From: Treponema sp.
GTDB lineage: Bacteria > Spirochaetota > Spirochaetia > Treponematales > Breznakiellaceae
Reading direction: 5' to 3'
Assembly (NCBI GenBank): GCA_031272575.1
Contig: JAISTO010000201.1
Location: forward strand, 1-8,339
Length of the DNA: 8,339 bases
Shown here: positions 1-5,818 of the stretch, one piece after another
Position numbering within the stretch: the first letter of the stretch is position 1
Layout: every line of letters begins with the position of its first letter
Position numbers and translations under genes: made by a program
The notes under the pieces: generated by a model
What the model was told of the DNA's origin: nothing
Seen by the model: only the letters and a program-made list of their open reading frames with translations
The model's database searches: none

Positions 1-112
1 AATTTACGCGAATATTACTCTTAATAAAATTCGCGTTCATTAGCATAATTCGCGGTTAAATTCTTAAAATCCTGTTTCTTCAGAGTGGGCTAAAGATATG
101 GGACAAGTTTAG
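1..112. repeat. Left copy of a 112-bp perfect inverted repeat
   Basis: This stretch is the exact reverse complement of 8223-8334. It is AT-rich, unlike the GC-rich genes beside it. It holds an internal dyad, ACGCGAAT at 6-13 and ATTCGCGT at 29-36, and a further TTCGCG at 49-54. The inner end, read outward from the gene block, begins CTAAACTTGTCCC. It contains a small dyad CTAAA/TTTAG that brackets 13 nt. Identity stops at 112/113, so 112 is the inner boundary. The outer boundary is unknown because the window ends here. There is no transposase or other ORF in it. It is probably a dispersed multi-copy element; the copy number cannot be seen. Confidence 0.97.
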
Positions 113-1449
113 CCCCAAAAGCCGGGGTAGGTCACCGCGGCGGCTTCCGCGTCCGTAACGGCTATGGGGAAGGGCAGGGCCTCCGCCAGCAGGGCCAGGG
201 CCATCACGATGCGGTGATCGCCGTGGCCTTCGAGCGTGAGCGGCGCGGGGCCGGGGGGCGGCGGAAGCGAGGCGGCCCCCCCTGCCAGGACCAGGCCGTC
301 CGGCGTTTCCCGCGCGCCGGCCCCCAGTTTCGCCAGTTCCCCGGCCATCACCTTGATGCGGTCGGTTTCTTTTATCCGCGCATGGGCCGCGCCGCTGAGC
401 GTCAGGCCCCCTTCGGCGCAGGCGCCGAGCACTGCCATAACGGGGAGCAGGTCGGGAGTCGCGTTCAGGTTGAAAGCGCCCCCCCGCAAGGGCCCGGCGC
501 GCGACACCGTGACGGTCCACTCGGCCTCGCGCTTCCACTCGACCTCGCAGCCCATATCCTTCAGGTACTGAAAGATGACCTTGTCACCCTGGCGGTCCTC
601 CGGGTCCAGGCCCTGGATAGTCAGCGGCCCCCCGTTGAGCGCCGCGGCGGCGGCCGGGAAGGCCGCGGTCGAAAAGTCCCCGGGGACCGGGCCGTTCAGG
701 GGCCGGTAGGAAGCCCCCCCCGGGACGCGGAACCACGAGAAGTCAGGGGCGGCCTCGAAGGGGACGCCCTCCTTTTCGAGGTACGCGAGGGTCATTTCGA
801 CGTAGGGGCGCTCGTTCAGCAGGGGCACGGCTATTTCGCAGAGGGTCCCGGCGGGGCAGAGCGGACACGCGAGGAGGAGCGCCGAGAGGTACTGGCTTGT
901 GGGGCACTCGATGCTGACGCGCCCCCCGCACAGCGGCCCCCGCACGGTAACGGGCGCGCAGCCCCCCGGCGCGGCGTCGACCCGCGCGCCCAGGCCCCGC
1001 AGCGCGTCAAGGAGGGGGCCCGCGGAGCGGCGCCGCAGCTGCGCGTCCCCGTCGAAGCTGAAGGCGCGGCCCCGCAGAGCCGCGGCCGCGAGGCCCAGGA
1101 AGAGGGTCGTGCCGGAGTTGCCGGCATCCACGAGGACCGGCGCGGCCAGGGGGAGGAGCCCAGGCGTAAGCGCCGGCGCCCCCCGCACCGCATAGCGGAG
1201 CAGTTTTTCCCCCCGGCTGTCCGCCGGATTCGGGCAGGCAGGGTCCGCCCCGCGCTCCTCCCGCAGTTCGGCGCCGAGCGCGCGGACCAGCGCCGCGCAG
1301 GAACGGGCGTCCAGAGAGTCGAGCGGGCCCTCGATAACCGTCTCGCCCTCCGAAAGCGCCGCGATCAGGAGCCGCCGGATCGTGTGAGACTTCGAGGCAG
1401 GGACCCGTATCGCGCCGCGAAAGCGGTTTTTTTTGACGGTCAGGGTCAT
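109..1449 (-). CDS. aroA: 3-phosphoshikimate 1-carboxyvinyltransferase (EPSP synthase)
   Basis: EPSP synthase joins shikimate-3-phosphate and phosphoenolpyruvate in the sixth step of the shikimate pathway, in the cytoplasm. The 446-residue product carries the family motifs in order: SKSH at 19-22 with R25 (substrate binding), NSGTT at 111-115, an arginine at about 141 in the slot of E. coli R124, SQYLSALLL from 185, the aspartate of TPDLLP (D333, E. coli D313 equivalent), IKETDR at 359-364 (K340/E341/R344 equivalents), GHGDHRI at 408-414, and the C-terminal TYPGF. The usual RPM after the central arginine is replaced by RSA. There is a short extra stretch around residues 63-85. The ATG lies 6 nt after the hpf TGA with only a weak, distant purine stretch, so translation is probably coupled to hpf. 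The TAA stop (111-109) lies inside the inverted repeat and the protein ends at GFWG. That is about 8-10 residues shorter than typical relatives, whose last helix continues beyond this motif. The active-site residues are intact, so it is probably functional. The function call is firm; the truncation is inferred. Confidence 0.96.
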   Translation of the reverse strand: MTLTVKKNRFRGAIRVPASKSHTIRRLLIAALSEGETVIEGPLDSLDARSCAALVRALGAELREERGADPACPNPADSRGEKLLRYAVRGAPALTPGLLPLAAPVLVDAGNSGTTLFLGLAAAALRGRAFSFDGDAQLRRRSAGPLLDALRGLGARVDAAPGGCAPVTVRGPLCGGRVSIECPTSQYLSALLLACPLCPAGTLCEIAVPLLNERPYVEMTLAYLEKEGVPFEAAPDFSWFRVPGGASYRPLNGPVPGDFSTAAFPAAAAALNGGPLTIQGLDPEDRQGDKVIFQYLKDMGCEVEWKREAEWTVTVSRAGPLRGGAFNLNATPDLLPVMAVLGACAEGGLTLSGAAHARIKETDRIKVMAGELAKLGAGARETPDGLVLAGGAASLPPPPGPAPLTLEGHGDHRIVMALALLAEALPFPIAVTDAEAAAVTYPGFWG

Positions 1450-1455
1450 CAGAAA

Positions 1456-1746
1456 TCAGCGCTTTTCCTGCGTCTTTTCTTTTTCCTTGTTCACCTTCGC
1501 CTCAAGTTTGTCCATCATCTTATCGATGGCCGTGTTGAGTTCGAAGTCCGTCTCTTCCACATGGATAGAAACGCCCCAGCGAAAGTTCACCGTCGCCTCC
1601 GCGGAAAACTCCCGCGCCTTGCTCAGCGTGAAGAGCATGTCGACGATCATGCCCTCCGCGTTGTGGATGCGGCCGATCTTCCTGCTGAGGTACTCCCGCG
1701 GCGCGTCCTCCAGGTTGAAATGTACCGCCTTAATGTCAATATTCAT
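1456..1746 (-). CDS. hpf: Short ribosome hibernation-promoting factor (HPF/YfiA family)
   Basis: This is a short HPF/RaiA-family protein, historically called the sigma-54 modulation protein. The family binds the 30S decoding region in stationary phase and silences or dimerises ribosomes. The product of about 96 residues fits the beta-alpha-beta-beta-beta-alpha fold: an N-terminal strand MNIDIKAVHF, a helix over EDAPREYLSRKI, strands including EFSAEATVNF and VSIHVEETD, then a C-terminal helix DFELNTAIDKMMDKL ending in a lysine/glutamate-rich tail. It lacks the extra C-terminal dimerisation domain of long HPF. An in-frame GTG at 1752 overlaps the Shine-Dalgarno, so I chose the ATG at 1746, which sits 5 nt after AAGGAG (1757-1752). 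It lies 33 nt downstream of rpoN, the arrangement seen in many rpoN loci, and 6 nt upstream of aroA. No ptsN follows. Confidence 0.9.
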   Translation of the reverse strand: MNIDIKAVHFNLEDAPREYLSRKIGRIHNAEGMIVDMLFTLSKAREFSAEATVNFRWGVSIHVEETDFELNTAIDKMMDKLEAKVNKEKEKTQEKR

Positions 1747-1751
1747 AATCA

Positions 1752-1757
1752 CTCCTT
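1752..1757 (-). promoter_or_regulatory. Shine-Dalgarno of hpf, decides its start
   Basis: The minus strand reads AAGGAG, 5 nt before ATG at 1746. The alternative in-frame GTG at 1752-1750 overlaps the last G of this site and could not be used with it. The ATG start is therefore preferred and the protein loses two residues relative to the longest frame. Confidence 0.8.
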
Positions 1758-1779
1758 AATAGAGAAACAAACTCTGCCG

Positions 1780-3147
1780 TTACCGGTTATATGATGACGC
1801 AAGGTCCAGTTCCTTGCGGTACTTCGCCACGGTGCGCCGCGCGAGCGACACCCCCCGCTTCGCCAGCAGGTCCGCGATGTCCTGATCGGTGAGGGTGCCC
1901 TTTTCCGCTTCGACGATCTCGCTGATCATCTGCTTTACGCCCGTCTTTGAAAACCGCGAGCCCTCGGAGCCCGCGCCGCTGATCGAGTTCGTGAAAAAGT
2001 GCCGCAATTCGAAAATGCCCCACTCGGTCTGCATATATTTGCCGTTTGCCGTGCGGGATACCGTCGCCTCGTGGATGCCGAGTTCCTCCGCGATGTCCTT
2101 CAGCGTGAGGGGGGACAGGTACTGCGGCCCCTTGGTGAAGAAGGCCCGCTGAAACTCGACGATGGCGCGCGCGACCCGCAGCAGGGTGTGGTTCCGCTGG
2201 TTGATCGACTGCATGAACCAGCGCGCTTCCTGCATATTTTCGCGCGCGAAGTCGCGGGCGGATTTTTCCGCCTTGCCGCGGCGCTGCGCGAGGTCCATGA
2301 AAAAGGGGCTTATGCCCAGCACCGGAATCTCTTCATCATTCAGGATGATGATGAATTCCCCCTCTTTGCGCGTCACTTCGAGATCCGGCACCACATAGCG
2401 GACCTCTTTGTTGGAAAAGAGCCTCCCCGGAAAGGGCGAAAGCGTTTTGATCGTCTCCATGATGTCTGCCAGTTCCTCCGGGCCGCGGCGCAGTTTGCGC
2501 TCCGCCGCGGCCGTGTTCTTGCGATCGCATAAGTCGAGACAGGCAAGGGCCTCGAAGATGCCGTCCGGCGGGTCCGGGAGCAGCCTTGCCTGCACCTCGA
2601 GGGACTCGCGGTAGCCGCTCGTGCAGGTGCCCTGCGGGTCCAGGCCCTGCACGAGGCGCACCGCCGCCGCCAGTGCCGCCGGCTCCGGCGGCACTTTGAA
2701 CAGGGTGTCCAGCGGCTCCTTGTTGAAGCCGTCCCCGTCGAGGTTGCGGATAAGGGTCTCCGCGATGCCGCGCAGTTCCGGCTCCACCGGTTCGAGCGCC
2801 AGTTGCCAGAGCAGGTGCTCCTGCAGCGTCTCGGGCCGCGAAAGCACCCCCTCGATGAAGCGATGCTGGGCCTCGGCCGCCGCCTCTCCCCCCCTGCGGA
2901 CAAAGCCGGAATCGGACGTGGACTCGAAATAGTCGTATTTTTCTTCCCGCTTCGGACCGAGCGCCCGGTCGAGCGACACGGTGCCCTTATCTTCGATAAT
3001 CTCCAAAGCGGGATTTTTCTCTATCTCCTCCTCGATCTTTTCCCGCAGATCCATCACAGGCAGTTCCATCATTTTTATTGACAGAAGCATCTGCGGACTC
3101 ATCTTCATCCGCTGTTCCTGTGCGAGAGAGAGCCCCTGATACTGCAC
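1780..3147 (-). CDS. rpoN: RNA polymerase sigma-54 factor
   Basis: Sigma-54 directs RNA polymerase to -24/-12 promoters and needs AAA+ enhancer-binding proteins to open them. The 455-residue protein shows the whole architecture. The N-terminal activator-interacting region I (about 1-50) has the LSLAQEQRMKMSPQM pattern and the end motif EIEKNPALEI. An acidic linker (about 52-90) follows. The core-binding region contains TLQEHL (107-112), LDGDGF (136-141) and GLDPQGT (168-174). The helix-turn-helix is at about 347-366 (LTLKDIAEELGIHEATVSR). The C-terminal RpoN box is at 436-445, ARRTVAKYRK, differing from canonical ARRTVAKYRE only in the last residue. The segment after DPQG (TCTSGYRESL) departs from the usual VGAR-type sequence. 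The start is GTG at 3147, 6 nt after the fusA-like TAG. GAGGAG (3162-3157) lies in the last codons of that gene, 9 nt before the GTG, so the two genes are probably translationally coupled. The length is slightly short but within the family range. Confidence 0.97.
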   Translation of the reverse strand: MQYQGLSLAQEQRMKMSPQMLLSIKMMELPVMDLREKIEEEIEKNPALEIIEDKGTVSLDRALGPKREEKYDYFESTSDSGFVRRGGEAAAEAQHRFIEGVLSRPETLQEHLLWQLALEPVEPELRGIAETLIRNLDGDGFNKEPLDTLFKVPPEPAALAAAVRLVQGLDPQGTCTSGYRESLEVQARLLPDPPDGIFEALACLDLCDRKNTAAAERKLRRGPEELADIMETIKTLSPFPGRLFSNKEVRYVVPDLEVTRKEGEFIIILNDEEIPVLGISPFFMDLAQRRGKAEKSARDFARENMQEARWFMQSINQRNHTLLRVARAIVEFQRAFFTKGPQYLSPLTLKDIAEELGIHEATVSRTANGKYMQTEWGIFELRHFFTNSISGAGSEGSRFSKTGVKQMISEIVEAEKGTLTDQDIADLLAKRGVSLARRTVAKYRKELDLASSYNR

Positions 3148-3153
3148 TACGCC

Positions 3154-5235
3154 CTACTCCTCGCTCTCCTCGATGCGGAAGGCCTCCGCTGCCTTGATCA
3201 CATCATCCGCGATGCGGCCCGCGATAGGCGCGTAGTGGTCGAACTCGACCGAGAAGGAGCCGGTGCCCGAGGTGATCGAGCGCAGGTCGATGGAGTAGCG
3301 CAGCAGTTCCGCCTGCGGCACCTCCGCGCGTATCTCCGCGATGCCGCCGGTCGAGTCCTGCCCGAGTATGCGCCCCCGCTTGCCGGAGAGGTCGCTCATA
3401 ACATCCCCCAGGTACCGGTCCTCGACCCACACGGTGAGATGCATCACCGGCTCGAGGAGGGTGGGGTTGGCCTGGCGCATGGCCTCGCGGAACGCGTTGC
3501 GCGCCGCCAGTTTGAAGGACAACTCGGACGAGTCCACCGGGTGGTACTTGCCGTCCACAATTTTGACTTCGACGTCGACCACCGGGTACTGGGCCATGAC
3601 GCCGCGGGACATACCCTCGATGACGCCCTTCTCGACCCCGGGGATGTAGTTTTTGGGGATAGCCCCGCCGAAGATCGCGTTGACGAACTGGTAGCCGCCG
3701 CCCCGGGGCAGCGGCGCGATTTCGAGCACGACCTTGCCGTACTGCCCATGGCCGCCGGTCTGCTTTTTGTGCGTGTACTCGGCGCCCGCCTTTTTGGTGA
3801 TCGTCTCGCGGTAGGCCACGCGGGGGACCCGCGTTTCCACATCAATCTTTTGCTGGGCCTTCACTTTGTCCAGGATGATGCTGATCTGCAGTTCCCCCAT
3901 GCCGGAAATGACCGTCTCCTTCGTTTCCGCGTTGAAGTTGTAGCGGAAGGTGAGGTCCTCTTCGGCGGCCCGCGCAAGGAATTCGCCCAGTTTGACGTCA
4001 TCCTTTTTGGCCGCCGCGTTCACCGCTATCGAGTGCACGGGTTCGGGCAGCCGGAGCGGGAGGAAGTGGAGCCCCGTGTCCGCGGCCGCCGCCGTGTCGT
4101 TGGTCTTGAGGCTCTGCGACTTGGTGATGATGCCGATGTCGCCGGCGGCAAGTTCCCGCACCTCCTCCAGTTTTTTCCCCTGGCAGGTGTACAGTTTGCT
4201 TACGCGCTCCTTTTTGTTTTCTTTTACGTTGACAAACTCGCTGTCCGCGCCAAGTTTGCCGGTGATCACCTTGATCCAGGAGAGTTTGCCGGAAAACTGA
4301 TCGTAACTCGTCTTTATGACGAGGCCCGCGAAGGGCTTCGCCGGATCGACGCTGAGGTCCTGCTGCGCGCCGGCGCTGTCCACCACCACATCCGAGGCCC
4401 CCATGGGCGAGGGGAAGACCCGCGCGGCCAGGTCGAGCAGGGGGAGGAGCCCCGCGTTCTTCAGCGCGGCGCTCGCAAAGGCCGGCACCACCTTGTTGGC
4501 CGCGAAGGCCCCGGCAAGGCCCTGCGCCGTGTCCTCGGGCGACAGTTCCATGCTTTCGAGGTATTTTTCCATAAGGGCGTCGCTGCCCTCGGCCGCGGCC
4601 TCCATAAGCCGCTCCCGCGCCTGCGCGAGCGCGGCCTCGAACTCCTGCGGCACCGGCGCCTCCTTTTCGGGCGCGTCAGCCTGGGCGAGGTAGGCCTTGC
4701 CCGCAAGCACGTCGATGACCCCCTTGAAGCCCGCGCCCGCGCCCATCGGAATCGTGAGCGGCACCGGATCGGCCTTGAACTTTTCTTTTATGTCCCGCAG
4801 CGCGGCCTCGAAATCGGCGCGCTCGTTATCCAACTTGGTGATGACGAAGCCCCGTGGCTTCTTCCGCGTTTCGAGGTTCCGCCACAGTTTGACGGTCTCG
4901 ATCTGCACACCGGCCTGGCCGTCCACCGCAAGGAGCGCGGACTCGCTCGCGCGGAAACTGAGGGTGACATCCCCGGTAAAATCGGAGGACCCGGGAGTAT
5001 CAAAAAAGTTGATTTTCTTCCCATTCCGCTCGATATGCGCGAGCGTGGTATGAATCGAGATTTTGCGCTCGATTTCCTCCGGACTCGAATCGCTGAGCGT
5101 GTGCCCGGACTCGACCGTTTCGGGTTTCGCGAGCACGCCCCCCGCATAGAGCAGACGCTCAAACAGTGTGGTCTTGCCGGAACCCCCATGCCCGGCAAGC
5201 GCGACATTCCTGACGAGATCAGTGGTATAAGCCAT
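3154..5235 (-). CDS. Elongation factor G paralogue (EF-G-like GTPase)
   Basis: This 693-residue protein is a full-length five-domain EF-G-type translational GTPase. The P-loop is GHGGSGKT (15-22). Switch I contains RKISIHTTL (57-65). Switch II is DTPGSSDF (79-86). The G4 motif is TKLD (133-136). Domain II lies at about 300-385. Domain III follows with GMGELQISIILD. Domain IV has HKKQTGGHGQYG and the tip loop DGKYHPVDSSELSF. Domain V is C-terminal with GRILG. Canonical EF-G has DTPGHVDF and NKMD; here the catalytic His is Ser (S83) and the G4 Asn is Thr. These changes and the AGHGGSGKT P-loop fit the EF-G-2-like branch that coexists with a canonical EF-G. At least one mycobacterial member is reported to bind GTP without ribosome-stimulated hydrolysis. 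The role here (translocation, recycling or other) cannot be assigned. It heads the operon, with ATG at 5235 and AGGAG (5246-5242) 6 nt upstream. Confidence 0.94.
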   Translation of the reverse strand: MAYTTDLVRNVALAGHGGSGKTTLFERLLYAGGVLAKPETVESGHTLSDSSPEEIERKISIHTTLAHIERNGKKINFFDTPGSSDFTGDVTLSFRASESALLAVDGQAGVQIETVKLWRNLETRKKPRGFVITKLDNERADFEAALRDIKEKFKADPVPLTIPMGAGAGFKGVIDVLAGKAYLAQADAPEKEAPVPQEFEAALAQARERLMEAAAEGSDALMEKYLESMELSPEDTAQGLAGAFAANKVVPAFASAALKNAGLLPLLDLAARVFPSPMGASDVVVDSAGAQQDLSVDPAKPFAGLVIKTSYDQFSGKLSWIKVITGKLGADSEFVNVKENKKERVSKLYTCQGKKLEEVRELAAGDIGIITKSQSLKTNDTAAAADTGLHFLPLRLPEPVHSIAVNAAAKKDDVKLGEFLARAAEEDLTFRYNFNAETKETVISGMGELQISIILDKVKAQQKIDVETRVPRVAYRETITKKAGAEYTHKKQTGGHGQYGKVVLEIAPLPRGGGYQFVNAIFGGAIPKNYIPGVEKGVIEGMSRGVMAQYPVVDVEVKIVDGKYHPVDSSELSFKLAARNAFREAMRQANPTLLEPVMHLTVWVEDRYLGDVMSDLSGKRGRILGQDSTGGIAEIRAEVPQAELLRYSIDLRSITSGTGSFSVEFDHYAPIAGRIADDVIKAAEAFRIEESEE
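3157..3162 (-). promoter_or_regulatory. Shine-Dalgarno of rpoN inside the end of fusA-like gene
   Basis: The minus strand reads GAGGAG, formed by the final Glu codons of the upstream gene. The TAG stop and a further 6 nt separate it from the GTG start at 3147, a 9-nt spacing. It supports the GTG start and coupling of rpoN translation to the upstream gene. Confidence 0.7.
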
Positions 5236-5263
5236 ACGATACTCCTAAAATAAGATAGCCTCA

Positions 5264-5277
5264 GCGGGCCTCCCCGC
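5264..5277 (-). promoter_or_regulatory. Small hairpin in the leader of the EF-G-like gene
   Basis: A 5-bp GC stem (GCGGG/CCCGC) with a GAGG loop on the minus-strand transcript lies in the roughly 50-nt leader, about 30 nt before the ATG. There is no run of U, so it is not a terminator. No known riboswitch is recognised. It may only affect mRNA stability or initiation. Confidence 0.4.
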
Positions 5278-5290
5278 GGGCACTGGTGAC

Positions 5291-5324
5291 AGTATAGCAC
5301 AGTTCGCGGAAAAAGGGAAGGGGG
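5291..5324 (-). promoter_or_regulatory. Predicted extended -10 promoter of the fusA-rpoN-hpf-aroA operon
   Basis: The minus strand reads TGC-TATACT (5299-5291), a near-consensus sigma-70 -10 box with the TGn extension. The -35 position 17 nt upstream is poor (TTCCCT), which is tolerable with an extended -10. The start of transcription would be near 5284, giving a leader of about 49 nt. No other promoter was seen in the short gaps between the four genes, so this one probably drives the whole block. Confidence 0.6.
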
Positions 5325-5351
5325 GTGGGATGGGGAGTGGGGAGTGGGGGG
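5320..5351 (+). repeat. G-rich tract with G-quadruplex potential
   Basis: Five runs of three or more G (5320-5325, 5327-5329, 5332-5335, 5339-5342, 5346-5351) are separated by loops of 1-3 nt. It includes a tandem GGGGAGT unit. It lies about 20-60 bp upstream of the operon -10 box. A related C-rich tract occurs in opposite orientation at about 8202-8217. Folding is predicted by pattern only. Confidence 0.75.
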
Positions 5352-5383
5352 CGCGTTGAACGCGCTCGCCGTTCTACGAACGG
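5351..5383. repeat. Two adjacent GC-rich hairpins
   Basis: GCGCG-TTGAA-CGCGC (5351-5365) is followed at once by CCGTTC-TAC-GAACGG (5369-5383). Tandem small palindromes like these are typical of dispersed intergenic repeat elements. No T-tract follows either, so they are not called terminators. Confidence 0.6.
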
Positions 5384-5401
5384 TTCGGTGCTTACGCCGC
5401 T

Positions 5402-5429
5402 CGGTACCGTTTCCAGGCCGCGGAATGAC
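5402..5429 (+). repeat. 28-bp direct repeat, copy 1
   Basis: This matches 5590-5617 at 26 of 28 positions (differences at 5406 and 5419). The shared core is CGTTTCCAGG followed after two bases by CGGAATGAC. It is probably part of a dispersed intergenic repeat. Confidence 0.8.
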
Positions 5430-5518
5430 GGGAAAATCTGTCTATGCGTTTATCCTGCGCATCGCCCCCCACCCCATTGACTTTTTTCAAAATTTTCCCT
5501 GTTTTTTGCATTACCCTC

Positions 5519-5547
5519 TTGACTCTTTTTTCAGGATTCGCCATAGT
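5519..5547 (+). promoter_or_regulatory. Predicted sigma-70-type promoter
   Basis: TTGACT (5519-5524) and CATAGT (5542-5547) are separated by exactly 17 bp, giving five of six and four of six consensus matches. Transcription would start at about 5554. A second TTGACTTTTTTCA lies 42 bp upstream at 5477 without a good -10 box. There is no ORF with a suitable start directly downstream, but a terminator-like structure follows about 75 nt later. Confidence 0.5.
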
Positions 5548-5589
5548 GATGACAGGAGGGGCAGATTCCGCGGGGGAGAGGGGATCCTG

Positions 5590-5617
5590 CGGTCCCGTTT
5601 CCAGGCTGCGGAATGAC
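5590..5617 (+). repeat. 28-bp direct repeat, copy 2
   Basis: This is the partner of 5402-5429, with 26 of 28 identical. It falls within the right half of the candidate small RNA and includes its closing stem arm GCGGAAT. Confidence 0.8.
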
Positions 5618-5625
5618 AGCTTCGT

Positions 5626-5646
5626 CCCCGCGAGGGGGGCTTTTTT
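5626..5646 (+). terminator. Putative intrinsic terminator
   Basis: CCCC (5626-5629), a GCGA tetraloop and a run of six G (5634-5639) are followed by C and T6 (5641-5646). The stem is only 4-5 bp but is all G-C and is capped by a GNRA loop. The orientation is plus. Confidence 0.45.
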
Positions 5647-5689
5647 GGAGAAATGGCTATGAATAGCGTGTTGTTGTATTCACAAACGG

Positions 5690-5712
5690 GCGCCCACTTA
5701 AAAAGTGGGCGC
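5690..5712. repeat. 10-bp perfect hairpin
   Basis: GCGCCCACTT, an AAA loop and AAGTGGGCGC make a perfect 10-bp stem. Without a T-tract it is not a normal terminator. It could be a transcript-stabilising structure or part of a palindromic repeat. Confidence 0.6.
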
Positions 5713-5806
5713 GCGGCTTCTCTCTCAAACCCTGGCGCGGGGGTGGGCGGCGGCATCCTGTCGGGAGCGTGGAATCCCCTCGCCGTTGCGCTTTTTAATC
5801 CATCTG

Positions 5807-5818
5807 CCCCCCCCCCCC
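5807..5818 (+). repeat. C12 homopolymer tract
   Basis: Twelve C in a row occur in the intergenic region, 488 bp before the lipoprotein start. Such tracts are prone to slippage in replication and to sequencing length error. No promoter is recognisable tightly against it. Confidence 0.9.

Larger units (their letters stand above)
5554..5646 (+). ncRNA. Candidate small RNA between promoter and terminator
   Basis: This stretch of about 93 nt starts at the predicted transcription start and ends in a T6 run. It could fold as a long hairpin: ATTCCGC (5565-5571) pairs with GCGGAAT (5608-5614), with CCTG/CAGG as an inner stem. A terminator-type hairpin follows. It is not recognisably SRP RNA (no GGAAGCAG core), 6S RNA or tmRNA. 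Part of it (5590-5617) belongs to a duplicated element, so it may simply be a repeat. This is purely a sequence prediction. Confidence 0.3.

Noticed and set aside
113..127. CCCC-N7-GGGG hairpin at the end of aroA as a terminator
   Set aside because: The stem is only 4 bp, lies inside the coding sequence and has no T-tract after it on the minus strand.
80..538. 152-codon minus-strand frame ending in LNLSHIFSPL
   Set aside because: It is an out-of-frame reading of aroA extended into the repeat. The same tail appears at the right repeat in another spurious frame (8055-8255).
214..1794. 526-codon open frame on the plus strand opposite aroA and hpf
   Set aside because: It spans two certain minus-strand genes and their junction. 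Its Arg/Gly-rich composition is that of a shadow frame, and there is no Shine-Dalgarno at its start.
3235..5253. 672-codon open frame on the plus strand opposite the EF-G-like gene
   Set aside because: It is exactly antisense to a certain gene, rich in Arg, Gly and His with no domain pattern. High-GC codon use removes stops from the opposite strand.
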